Shown piece by piece: positions 46,732-55,148 of a stretch of 64,000 nt of DNA. Location of the stretch: assembly GCA_964541485.1 (NCBI GenBank), contig CAZIQL010000005.1:25693-89692 (forward strand). Reading direction: 5' to 3'. The notes below the pieces were generated by a model. The model did no database searches. It was not told the origin of the DNA and saw only the letters and a list, made by a program, of their open reading frames with translations. Made by a program: the position numbers and the translations under genes. This DNA comes from SIG299 sp964541485. Lineage in GTDB: Bacteria; Bacillota; Clostridia; Lachnospirales; Lachnospiraceae. Each line of letters starts with the position of its first letter. Positions within the stretch are counted from its first letter, which is position 1.

Positions 46732-48380
46732 TCGTCTCCTTTCAATTGTTTTTCAAGTAAATATGCCTGGTATGATATGGAACTGGAGTGTAGCCGTAAC
46801 ATTACTTCGCCAATGTCCTCGACACTACCTTTTTCTTGTCGTACCATTTTGACAGCTTCAACGAGCATTTTGCAGTCATCTTCGATGTTTCGTTTGTAAA
46901 TATCATCAGAGCCAAAGTATGAGGAACCATTGCAACGATAATATGTACACTTTGGGCAGTATCCGATTTCACCATTGTCACCTACAGAACATAAGCAGTC
47001 GTTTATTTCACCATTTCTGTAATGCTCCGAGAAACATTTCCCTTCTCCGTCAAGAGGAACGGAAACACGGGCGCTTGGTATGTAAGACACATTGCTTATG
47101 GAAAATTTACTTTCACCGCTAATCATACGCCTGTATTGACGGTAGGTTTTGCATTCGATGAGTTGTGTTAGGTTGGTGTAATAATGAGCAGCCATTTCGG
47201 TGTTAGTGTGACCTGCAAGCTGCATTGCTGTTACCGGCGTGCCACCTTCTTGCATAATGTTGATAAGTGCGATATGTCTGGTATCTCCAAGGTGGATAAC
47301 ACAGATTTCACCATCTTTTAAGTGTGAATCATCATGTTCGTAAATAACGTTGTATCCATACATGCCTTCAATTACTTCGGCATAGAAATACCGAAGAATG
47401 GTCGTTAAATTCACATAGGAAAGGAACCTGCTTTTTTTGTTCTTCTTCATTCCCCACTTCCGGTAGTGGACATCGGTAACAAAGAGAGTGTCAATGTCAG
47501 TAGCTGCATATTTTGATGTAAGGTCAAGGTACTCTTGTATTGTGCAAGCCAGTGTTTCTGGAATGCGACATGTAAAGATGTCGTAATCACCATCTAAAGT
47601 GTAAGAAATGGCAGACTGTCCACCCTTTAAGTGATTTCGTCTTAACCTGAGATAATATATTCCGTCTTGACATGACAGGCAGTTCCGCTCAGTGAGAATA
47701 AATTCCCGTGGTCTTAACGGAATAACAGCGGTAATCTGCCACCAAAGGTACAGTGGGTAATAAAACAATCTTTCTTCTGTGGACAATGGTTCGTTCCAAT
47801 ATTTTTTAATGATTTCATCAAAGAGAAAGTATGTGTCAAATGTGGCAAGATTTCGTTGTTGCCTTCCTCCTTGAGCGGCATTAGTGTCACAACATTGTTC
47901 AATGACTGCGATAATATCCTCCAACGAGTTTTCTTCCAAATCTTCTGCAAGCATGGTGAAGAAAGTCTGGCAAAGCCAAGGCATGTCGAGATTGATGCCC
48001 GTGTTGTACATGATTTTAGGATTTGTTCCAACAATATGTCGTATATCCAATAACACATTTGAAATCGAAATCAGTACGTTCTTTCCGAAGAGAGAAAGCA
48101 GATAAGCTTTTACCAGGTCTAAGAAATCATTAAACTTCATACCAAACAGGTCTTTGTAATACCTGCGATAAGAAACTTCATCGAATTTAAAATGTAGGCC
48201 CGTGTTTGAATATTGGTCGGTTGTGTACCAGACAGAATCTTCAAATGAGGATTCAGGTTTGATAACACCATCGTTTTGAAGCTCTTTGAAACGGATTTTG
48301 GCATCTGCTACGGTAGCCTTGTTTAAAATTATGTAATGTGTGTTTGAAGTAAATAGTTGTTCTGCGGTGTTAACATTCAT
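46728..48380 (-). CDS. Tyrosine recombinase (550 residues)
   Basis: A phage-integrase-type recombinase. The catalytic core is visible: first Arg in PLRPREF, a HLGDTRHIALINIMQEGG box supplying the Arg and His, GH in LAGHTNTEM, and the nucleophile Tyr in AAHYYTN. A Cys-rich stretch near the C-terminus (CLCSVG, CPKCTYYRC) may bind zinc. It should cut and rejoin DNA at the element's ends. The start directly abuts the upstream gene's TAG and has AAAGGAG nine bases upstream, so translation is coupled. It is longer than usual integrases (about 350-400), as are TnpB-type proteins. Confidence 0.8.
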   Translation of the reverse strand: MNVNTAEQLFTSNTHYIILNKATVADAKIRFKELQNDGVIKPESSFEDSVWYTTDQYSNTGLHFKFDEVSYRRYYKDLFGMKFNDFLDLVKAYLLSLFGKNVLISISNVLLDIRHIVGTNPKIMYNTGINLDMPWLCQTFFTMLAEDLEENSLEDIIAVIEQCCDTNAAQGGRQQRNLATFDTYFLFDEIIKKYWNEPLSTEERLFYYPLYLWWQITAVIPLRPREFILTERNCLSCQDGIYYLRLRRNHLKGGQSAISYTLDGDYDIFTCRIPETLACTIQEYLDLTSKYAATDIDTLFVTDVHYRKWGMKKNKKSRFLSYVNLTTILRYFYAEVIEGMYGYNVIYEHDDSHLKDGEICVIHLGDTRHIALINIMQEGGTPVTAMQLAGHTNTEMAAHYYTNLTQLIECKTYRQYRRMISGESKFSISNVSYIPSARVSVPLDGEGKCFSEHYRNGEINDCLCSVGDNGEIGYCPKCTYYRCNGSSYFGSDDIYKRNIEDDCKMLVEAVKMVRQEKGSVEDIGEVMLRLHSSSISYQAYLLEKQLKGDE

Positions 48381-50219
48381 CTATGTGTTCTCCTTTATCA
48401 TTTGTTCAAATTGTTGAAATACTTCTTCGCCGTAGGTATCCCGGAGACATTCGAGCATCTCTGACATCCTTGGCGTAACTACTTCTGTGATTAAACGCTT
48501 GTATTTGTTTTTCTCGTGTTTGTTATTTGCGGTCATATACAGGTTTTTCATGCGGTTGTATTCGCTGATTAACAGATACATAGTAGACTTAGTGCTGATT
48601 TCGTAATCACAGCCTACACATTGGCGTTTGTCAGCATACGGACAAACCTTACCGATTGCCGTAAGTAGGCAAAGACACTCTGGTTGTTTGGAGAATGCTT
48701 CACCGGAGCCGATTGCATGAAGTATCAATAACGGGTCCTTGTCGCTATTAACGATGGATTTGATGAGACTTTGTGCCTTCCTACGGCTGGTGTCTACAAG
48801 TGAAACAACGGATTCAATTTCCTTGGGACTCAAATCCAGTTCTTTGATTAACTCAGTCTGCATGTGTGTAGGCATGTTTGAATACTTACCGTCTGTTACC
48901 ATAGTCAGAAGTGCCGATGACATAAAAGAGAGTACTCCTCTTTCGAAGAGCTCGAATGCAACAAATTCCGGTGTAAGACCGTTGAGTTTGGCATCTTTCA
49001 AGTATTCGAACGTTGTGGCTGCAAATTCCCCATAGGAGCCCTTATGGCTACGTGCAAGAGCAGCAAGAATATAGCCTTTGGTATGAAAACCTTCATTTTC
49101 TTCGGCCATTTCATCGCCTATCATCCGGACTAGTTGCAGATATGATTTGGTTGCAGAACGAGCGCGAAAATCAGACTCTAAAAACAGGTCGCCAATATCG
49201 TGTCCCATGTATCTTGTTATCTCTTCATATTTGGTTATTTTTCGAATAATCGGTCCATCCAGATCTCCGATAAGCTGGCGTTGTGCCTCTGCCAACGCAA
49301 ACAGTTTCCCAAAGATGGCTTCACAAGAATGTGGGATACTTAGTTTTACAGAACCAACACCGCTTGTCCCGTCTGTTTTATTTGGGTCCAGAGGCAATGT
49401 ACACATTCTTTGTGTAACAGAAAGCAGCACATAACGAGCATCGTTATCAGAAAACGTATCTTCTGCAATTTGCTTTATGCATTCTTCCGGTGATATAGGA
49501 AGCATAGGACGATGAATTCTCACATGGTCTGTATAGCGAATGGAACATATGAAGTGCAAAGCCAGGAACAACCATGTATCGGTGTAGTTTATGGAGCTTA
49601 CAGCTTTGGTCCACATGTCGTTTTCAAGCATATAGTCATCATTAAACAGCTTGTAGGATAGTTCTATGTATTCGTCAAAGGAGTAAGCTTCGTTCTGGAT
49701 GTCCATGGTGTAGCGTTTATCCATAACATAGTCTTTAAAGTATCGAGTTTTAACTTCTGTTCTTAACCATGCCAGAAAGAGTGTTAAATGTTGCCCATGT
49801 TGTTTTATCATGTTGTCAGTAGCAAGTTTAAGAAGCTCCTCAACATCCTTATCTGTACAGAAGAAAACTTCTTTGTTTAAATAAAACAGCAGAAAGTCGG
49901 TAAGGTAAAACATATCTTCTTCGTCCACTTTTTTAATTTCGAAGTATTTGTGTAAGTATTTGGCCGTTTCCGGCAACTTTTCGGCAAGACGCTTCAACAG
50001 GTGCTTGCTGGATTCATCGGTAGACAAAAAGTGTTGCAGCTTTTCTGAAAGGATATTGATTTGTTCCGGTGACAACACAGGCACACCGTTTTCTATAGCA
50101 GGTGCGCATCCGAACCAGTTATTGTCCAATAAGAACGCCGTAATTGCTCCAATTTCGCGCTTTTCACTTTCTGGTGTAACTTCAATCATATGGTTAATAA
50201 AAGTCCTTAAATCAGTCAT
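48381..50219 (-). CDS. Large recombinase-like protein without clear catalytic residues
   Basis: 612 residues from ATG 50219, preceded by GAGGTGG; the longer frame to 50276 overlaps the previous gene deeply. It is mostly helical. FICSIRYTDHVRIH and FRARSATKSYLQLVRMIGDE could be degenerate Arg boxes of the tyrosine-recombinase fold, but no GH or HxxR box is evident. CPYADKRQCVGCDYEISTKS near the C-terminus looks like a zinc site. In Tn554-like elements the central protein is a 630-residue recombinase-like TnpB, so this may be its counterpart, perhaps structural. It overlaps the upstream recombinase by eight bases. Confidence 0.6.
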   Translation of the reverse strand: MTDLRTFINHMIEVTPESEKREIGAITAFLLDNNWFGCAPAIENGVPVLSPEQINILSEKLQHFLSTDESSKHLLKRLAEKLPETAKYLHKYFEIKKVDEEDMFYLTDFLLFYLNKEVFFCTDKDVEELLKLATDNMIKQHGQHLTLFLAWLRTEVKTRYFKDYVMDKRYTMDIQNEAYSFDEYIELSYKLFNDDYMLENDMWTKAVSSINYTDTWLFLALHFICSIRYTDHVRIHRPMLPISPEECIKQIAEDTFSDNDARYVLLSVTQRMCTLPLDPNKTDGTSGVGSVKLSIPHSCEAIFGKLFALAEAQRQLIGDLDGPIIRKITKYEEITRYMGHDIGDLFLESDFRARSATKSYLQLVRMIGDEMAEENEGFHTKGYILAALARSHKGSYGEFAATTFEYLKDAKLNGLTPEFVAFELFERGVLSFMSSALLTMVTDGKYSNMPTHMQTELIKELDLSPKEIESVVSLVDTSRRKAQSLIKSIVNSDKDPLLILHAIGSGEAFSKQPECLCLLTAIGKVCPYADKRQCVGCDYEISTKSTMYLLISEYNRMKNLYMTANNKHEKNKYKRLITEVVTPRMSEMLECLRDTYGEEVFQQFEQMIKENT

Positions 50220-51483
50220 TCCGTCCACCTCGATTCTTTGCGGCTGCCCATGAGATGTAATCAAATACCTCATCATTTACTTTTCTGAATTCCTTTTCCA
50301 ACTCACTCTTGTTTTGCAGGTATGTAAGCGCACTTTCTGGAGAGGTGTCACCGCGGTAAAACATGAGCGTTGCCGGTTCGTTGATTCCGGATTGTACAAG
50401 TTTTACAGTAAACCAGTGACGGAAAATGTGAGGTGAAATCCTGTTTTCCATAAGGGTTCTGCCGTAAATAACAAGCTCAGGGTCATCACTTTCAAGGAAG
50501 ATAGGTATGATTTCGTCTTGTATCATAGCCTGAAACTGTCTGCGGTAACTGGCATAGGTATAGGCTTTACCTTGTTTGTTAATGGATAACGGACCATAGG
50601 CGGCTTCATACTTCCGACCTTCAATGTGGCGCATGTATTCGTGATAGGCTTCCATAAAGGCGTTTAAGAAAATCTCCGGAACTTCTCCGGTTCGTTCTTT
50701 CTTTATTCGCCCTACAGGTGTTAAGTCGCTTCTGAGAACGTATTCGTGTTTGAGGTCGAGTCTTATCTTTGTAACTTCGCCATCTATAGCATTGAGCATA
50801 AGGCCGGGTCCTAGTGGACTATCCATACGTCGTACATTACAGCACTCAGATGGGCGTAAGCCTGCAAAAGCTGATAATGTCACAAGCATTAACAGCTCTT
50901 TGTGGTGTTCGTAAATATATCCGTAGATAATTCGAAACGCAGAATCTGGCATATCTCGGAATATGTGACGTGTGGACTGAGCCTGCTTATACTGAACAGT
51001 AAACTTTGGAACCTTCTTTTTTATTGCACGTCCACGTTTATCCTGGACAAGCACTTCTGTGTAAAGGTCTTCTTTTGTAAATGTCAGTTCTTTTCCATGC
51101 GATTCTATCAGATTGTGTAAAAAGTCCATGACAACGGCGATGCAGCGCTCTACCGTTTGTTTAGACCGTGAGGTGAATTCGTCGTCGCCAGGGAGTTCGC
51201 ATAGTCCGTAGTCCATGAGAAAATCAGCCACCATATCTACGGTTAGTTCCGTGAGTGACTCGATGTCGCAGGTAAAGAATGCGTAGTTGAGTAGTTGGAC
51301 GATGAATGCAAAACGGTTATTGCCGTCATCGGTCAGGGCACGGCTGACCTGTTTTGGCGAAAAGGCGTATTTGTGGAAATCTGTGAATTGAAGAGTTCCA
51401 TCGTCCGATTTTAAGGCGATGAACTTTCGGTTGATCAGGGTACCATCATCAGTTACAAGTTTGTGGTTATAAACGATAAACAT
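50212..51483 (-). CDS. Tyrosine recombinase (423 residues), first gene of the operon
   Basis: Start at ATG 51483, ten bases after AAAGGAG; the frame extends further upstream but without a ribosome site and across a terminator. The N-terminal 190 residues resemble a core-binding domain. The catalytic domain shows the first Arg in FAGLRPSECCN, HIFRHWFTVKL supplying His-x-x-Arg-His, and the nucleophile Tyr in ALTYLQNK. The usual LGH box reads FYRGDTSPE here, so one His is replaced. The C-terminus has a helical tail. Integrase-type activity is likely. It heads the coupled operon, 190 bases downstream of the XRE terminator. Confidence 0.82.
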   Translation of the reverse strand: MFIVYNHKLVTDDGTLINRKFIALKSDDGTLQFTDFHKYAFSPKQVSRALTDDGNNRFAFIVQLLNYAFFTCDIESLTELTVDMVADFLMDYGLCELPGDDEFTSRSKQTVERCIAVVMDFLHNLIESHGKELTFTKEDLYTEVLVQDKRGRAIKKKVPKFTVQYKQAQSTRHIFRDMPDSAFRIIYGYIYEHHKELLMLVTLSAFAGLRPSECCNVRRMDSPLGPGLMLNAIDGEVTKIRLDLKHEYVLRSDLTPVGRIKKERTGEVPEIFLNAFMEAYHEYMRHIEGRKYEAAYGPLSINKQGKAYTYASYRRQFQAMIQDEIIPIFLESDDPELVIYGRTLMENRISPHIFRHWFTVKLVQSGINEPATLMFYRGDTSPESALTYLQNKSELEKEFRKVNDEVFDYISWAAAKNRGGRND

Positions 51484-51650
51484 GTTGTACGTTCTCCTTT
51501 CTGTGTATACGTTTAAAAGGTGCTGAGTATCGTGCTCCACTTGGATTGTGTGGACGGCCCCTATAAGACCTGGTTTTGTGAGAAGGAAATTTGTGCGTTT
51601 ATGAAAATATATATTTCTAAATACAATATAAAATTTAATAAAATATAAAT

Positions 51651-51660
51651 TAGCGATAAT
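51651..51660 (-). promoter_or_regulatory. ATTATCGCTA motif, copy upstream of the recombinase operon
   Basis: On the minus strand this reads ATTATCGCTA. The same ten bases occur on the plus strand at 52054-52063, upstream of the XRE gene. One copy in each control region suggests a shared regulator-binding half-site. Confidence 0.4.
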
Positions 51661-51672
51661 CAAAGGGTCAAG

Positions 51673-51707
51673 AAAAGCATGAATCAAGAAAATGACCATG
51701 CTTTTTG
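51673..51707 (-). terminator. Terminator after the XRE gene
   Basis: AAAAGCATG pairs with CATGCTTTT across a 17-base loop; on the minus strand the stem is followed by a T-rich stretch. It separates the regulator transcript from the recombinase operon. Confidence 0.7.
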
Positions 51708-51712
51708 TTGTA

Positions 51713-52030
51713 CTATTTGAATAAAGCAACTGCAACTTCATACAGTTTGAGCTGTGATTTGGCATCCATTCGATGAAGTTCGACTGCCAGTGCCGGTTCG
51801 ATAAATGGCTCTGATTTGCCAAGTAGTACGTTTGGAGTAACGGCAAATGCATCACTCAATTTAACGAGAACATCAATGGTAATATGTGCTCTGCCACTTT
51901 CTATTTCAGAAACATAGCTCTGTGAGAGATTACATTTCTTTGCCAGCTGACCTTGAGTCCATCTTTTTGCTTTTCTGGTATTCCTTACGCGTATACCGAA
52001 GTCGATGTAAAACTGATTTACGTCTTCCAT
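51713..52030 (-). CDS. XRE-family transcriptional regulator of the element
   Basis: 105 residues. Residues 12-66 form a Cro/CI-type helix-turn-helix: RVRNTRKAKRWTQGQLAKKC, then LSQSYVSEIESGRAHIT. The C-terminal 35 residues are helical, probably for dimerisation. Single small XRE regulators often repress the integrase genes of mobile elements. A perfect inverted repeat (ATATCAC / GTGATAT) lies 45 bases upstream of its start and is a candidate operator for autoregulation. Confidence 0.85.
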   Translation of the reverse strand: MEDVNQFYIDFGIRVRNTRKAKRWTQGQLAKKCNLSQSYVSEIESGRAHITIDVLVKLSDAFAVTPNVLLGKSEPFIEPALAVELHRMDAKSQLKLYEVAVALFK

Positions 52031-52053
52031 ATGGCTACCTCACAATATGTACT

Positions 52054-52093
52054 ATTATCGCTAGTTCCGATATTATATCACGAATGGTGATAT
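52054..52093 (-). promoter_or_regulatory. Operator region upstream of the XRE gene
   Basis: ATATCAC at 52075-52081 and GTGATAT at 52087-52093 form a perfect 7-bp inverted repeat with a 5-base spacer. ATTATCGCTA at 52054-52063 is the partner of the copy at 51651-51660. Confidence 0.5.
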
Positions 52094-52151
52094 TATGTAA
52101 ACCACTTTTTCATAGTTTTTCAGTAGGAATAGTAGGAAATAAGAATTAAGA

Positions 52152-52182
52152 AAAAACCGATGGGATTTCTCCCACCGGTTCT
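52152..52182 (-). terminator. Terminator of the BspA-like gene
   Basis: ACCGGTGGG pairs with CCCATCGGT around GAGAAAT, followed on the minus strand by TTTTTT. Confidence 0.88.
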
Positions 52183-52186
52183 AGTA

Positions 52187-55093
52187 TTATTTTGTAACAT
52201 ATGTTATATTGTTTTCTTTTGCATACGTTTCTGCGTAAGACCCTTTTGTTACTGATAGAGTAAAACGATATGCACAACCAGAAAAAGCTAACTCACCAAT
52301 ACTTGTAACACTGTCTGGAATGTCGAGACTAGTTAATTTTTCACAAATAAAAAATGCTGCTTCACCTATACTCTTTACACTGTTAGGAATATTAATGCTA
52401 GTTAAACTGGAGCAACTGCTAAATGCATGACTTCCGATATTTGTTACACTGTCGGACATTTTGACAGTAGTCAATCTCGGACACCATCCAAATGCATCTT
52501 CTCCGATCTTTGTCACGCTGTTAGGAATATAAACACTTACTAAATCAGAGCATTGATAAAATGCATTGTCAGCTATACTTGTTACACCGTCAGGAATAGA
52601 AATCTCTCCGGCGGCGGTTTGTCCGTCAATTAGGATCCCATTGACAATTACCAATGGATTCTTTTTTTGTTGATTTTCTAGCCATGGGGTTTTTACAAAT
52701 GCCCAATATCCTATATTTGTTACGTTACCAGAGATGTTTACGTTATTTAAATTTGTACATGATGAAAAAGCCTCCGATCCGATAGTTGTAACACTGTCAG
52801 GAATCGTTACACTAGTCATACCTGTGCAACTGTAAAATGCACTATCCGCTATAGTTGTTACACTGTCTGGGATGGAAACGTCCCCCGAGGCAAGTTGCCC
52901 ATTAATTAAGATTCCATTGACAATTACTAAAGGATCTTTCCAATATAGCGCTTGTAACCATGGTGTGCCTCCAAATGCACCACTTCCGATACTTGTAACA
53001 CCGTCAGGAATATTGACGCTGGTTAAACAGGAGCAATTTCTAAATGCACTACTTCCGATACTTGTAATGCTGTCAGGAATATTGACATTGGTTAAACTGG
53101 AGCAACCACTAAATGTTCTACTTTCGATACTTGTCAAACCATTAGGAAGATTGATAGCTGTTAAACTTGAACAACCGCTAAACACAGCACCGCCTATATA
53201 TACTACATTTTCGGAATAAATGATTTGTTCAAGTGCATTGCATCCCTCAAAGGCTGCCCATTCAATTCTCGTAACTGTACTCGGAAGAGTAATCTTCTTT
53301 AAACTTGTACAGTCAGTAAAGGCGACCTCGGGAATTATTTTGATTCCCTCTCCAAGATCTACATGTTTTAACTTGGAGCACTGGTAAAAAATCTGCCTTC
53401 CTAGTTTTGTATTCTCACCTGAGATTTCTACGTCAACTAAATTGTCACAATTTTGAAAAGCCCCTTCTCCAATAGTTATGTCCGAAGGAATAGTAAGGCT
53501 TACTATTGTATCACAATTAAAAAATGCAGAATCACCTATGCTTTTTACACTCTCTGGAATAGTTAATTCAGTTATAGAAGGACAATTTCGGAATGCGTAG
53601 TTTCCGATTGTCTCCATTCCATTCGGAATTGTTATTTTTTCTAATGAAGAACAATCTTCAAATGCACCTTGACCTATTTCCGTTACATTGTTCCCCATAA
53701 TAACTTCATTAAGGTTTGTGCAGCCTCTGAAAGCATACTTTGAGACTTTAACGACGGAATCCGGAATTACAATATTGGTTAAACTTGTACATCCTTTGAA
53801 TGCGTTCTCGTCGATAGATTCTACTGTTTCAGGGATCACAACTGTAGTAAGATTTGTACATCCTCTGAAAGCGTTCCAAGGGATTTTCGTGACACCATTA
53901 GGGATAATAATACTTTTTAGGCTACTACATCCGTCAAATGAAAAATTCATAGTACGTTCCGGTAAAGTGATGCTTTCTAAACTGGTACAGCCTCTAAAAT
54001 ACACGTCGCGTACATCTGAAAGCTTTACCGTTTTCAAACTGCTGCAACCTTTAAAGGCATCATAGCCCAAAGATGTAACACTATCGGGCAATTCAATGGT
54101 TAATAAAGAACTACAGTTAGCAAAAGCAGAATACCCTATCTCTTTTACACTTTTAGAAATATCAACACTCTCGATGCTGGTACAATTTTGAAAAGCGGAC
54201 CATCCAATAGTTGTTATTCCTTCTCCGATTACAATTTTAGTTACATTTGAGGAGTTGATAATATCAGCGGTTTTCAGTAGAGTATCCTCATCCCAGTATT
54301 CCTCAATTGTTCCACTTCCATAAAATACAATTGTATCACCATCAATCCTGTAGGAAACCTTTGGAATAGGAGTAGGGCTTGGTGTAGGAGTAGGCTTATT
54401 ATCTACCAAATAGTTTCCACTGACATATGCCTCCTTGCCATCAAATACAATCCTATACCAGGTGGTCTCTTTGCATTGACCGGTAACCCTTACTTTTTCC
54501 CAAGCACTTAGGCTGCCAATTTTCTTTCCCTCTGTTGATGGCAAATCTCTTACGTTCACTGACGATTTTGCGTACATTTCCTTGTCCAACTCTTTAAAAG
54601 TAAATCTCGGAGTAGGAGTCGGCGTGTTTGTCGGCGTAGGTGTATTGGTAGGAGTCGGAGTCGGTGTATTTGTCGCTGTTGGCGTAGGTGTATTGGTAGG
54701 AGTAGGAGTTGGGGTGTTTGTCGCTGTTGGCGTTGGCGTATTCGTCGGAGTTGGCGTGTTTGTTGGGCTCGGACTTGGAGTTGGCGTACTTGTCGGAGTC
54801 GGTGTATTGGTAGGAACCGGCGTCGGAGTTGGAGTGTTCGTTGCAGTCGGCTCCGGTGTAGGAGTATCCGTTGGTGCCGGAGTTGGTGTATTTGTCGATG
54901 CTGGTGCTATCGTGGGTGTATTGGTTGCGGTTGGTTCCGGGGTAGCTGTATTGTCCGGTGCCGGAGTAAAATCAGGTGTTTCTGCAATGGATGGAGTCGG
55001 AGTATCTGTTGGTGTTTCTTGATATCCGGTTGTGTTACATCCTATCAGAACGCAGATGCAAAGTGCAAGTAGTATTAAGAGCGTCTTCTTCAT
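52187..55093 (-). CDS. BspA-like leucine-rich-repeat lipoprotein with SH3b domain
   Basis: 968 residues from ATG 55093, which opens a lipoprotein signal (lipobox LIGC) and has AAAGGA upstream; earlier in-frame codons precede the signal and are unlikely. After a Pro-Thr linker of about 140 residues (many TPTPTNTPTP units) comes an SH3b domain near 165-230 (SSVNVRDLPSTEGKKIGSL). From about 290 to the end run more than twenty LRR_5/BspA repeats of the form AFxxCxxLxxVxIPDSVTSIG. These proteins are surface adhesins in gut and oral bacteria. Two stretches (around 52600 and 52890) repeat a VNGILI/DG-Q insertion. It lies inside the accessory region and may be cargo of the island. Confidence 0.88.
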   Translation of the reverse strand: MKKTLLILLALCICVLIGCNTTGYQETPTDTPTPSIAETPDFTPAPDNTATPEPTATNTPTIAPASTNTPTPAPTDTPTPEPTATNTPTPTPVPTNTPTPTSTPTPSPSPTNTPTPTNTPTPTATNTPTPTPTNTPTPTATNTPTPTPTNTPTPTNTPTPTPRFTFKELDKEMYAKSSVNVRDLPSTEGKKIGSLSAWEKVRVTGQCKETTWYRIVFDGKEAYVSGNYLVDNKPTPTPSPTPIPKVSYRIDGDTIVFYGSGTIEEYWDEDTLLKTADIINSSNVTKIVIGEGITTIGWSAFQNCTSIESVDISKSVKEIGYSAFANCSSLLTIELPDSVTSLGYDAFKGCSSLKTVKLSDVRDVYFRGCTSLESITLPERTMNFSFDGCSSLKSIIIPNGVTKIPWNAFRGCTNLTTVVIPETVESIDENAFKGCTSLTNIVIPDSVVKVSKYAFRGCTNLNEVIMGNNVTEIGQGAFEDCSSLEKITIPNGMETIGNYAFRNCPSITELTIPESVKSIGDSAFFNCDTIVSLTIPSDITIGEGAFQNCDNLVDVEISGENTKLGRQIFYQCSKLKHVDLGEGIKIIPEVAFTDCTSLKKITLPSTVTRIEWAAFEGCNALEQIIYSENVVYIGGAVFSGCSSLTAINLPNGLTSIESRTFSGCSSLTNVNIPDSITSIGSSAFRNCSCLTSVNIPDGVTSIGSGAFGGTPWLQALYWKDPLVIVNGILINGQLASGDVSIPDSVTTIADSAFYSCTGMTSVTIPDSVTTIGSEAFSSCTNLNNVNISGNVTNIGYWAFVKTPWLENQQKKNPLVIVNGILIDGQTAAGEISIPDGVTSIADNAFYQCSDLVSVYIPNSVTKIGEDAFGWCPRLTTVKMSDSVTNIGSHAFSSCSSLTSINIPNSVKSIGEAAFFICEKLTSLDIPDSVTSIGELAFSGCAYRFTLSVTKGSYAETYAKENNITYVTK
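54600..54990 (-). repeat. Pro-Thr linker repeats of the BspA-like protein
   Basis: About 130 codons of short repeats coding TPTPTNTPTPT-like residues, with longer sub-repeats near 54640-54740. Confidence 0.9.
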
Positions 55094-55148
55094 GTGTGTA
55101 GCGTCCTTTCGTTTTGTCATAATAGTTGCTTTCGTTTGTTTATTGGAA

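Larger units (their letters stand above)
42917..52093 (-). mobile_element. Putative Tn554-like / recombinase-trio element with zinc-ribbon array
   Basis: A minus-strand block of an XRE regulator, two tyrosine recombinases flanking a large recombinase-like protein, a coiled-coil TnpC-like protein and a 14-module zinc-ribbon protein. The last five overlap or abut and must be translated together. The block begins just past the hup terminator where host gene order breaks. Coordinates span the genes, not mapped ends: no terminal repeats were identified, and the element may extend to the right beyond the window. Confidence 0.6.

Noticed and set aside
50212..51855. Full 547-residue version of the first recombinase
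   Set aside because: The added N-terminus runs through the XRE terminator and an A/T-rich region and lacks a ribosome site; ATG 51483 has AAAGGAG.
54582..55022. Plus-strand frame of Val-Gly repeats
   Set aside because: It is the antisense of the Pro-Thr linker of the BspA-like lipoprotein.
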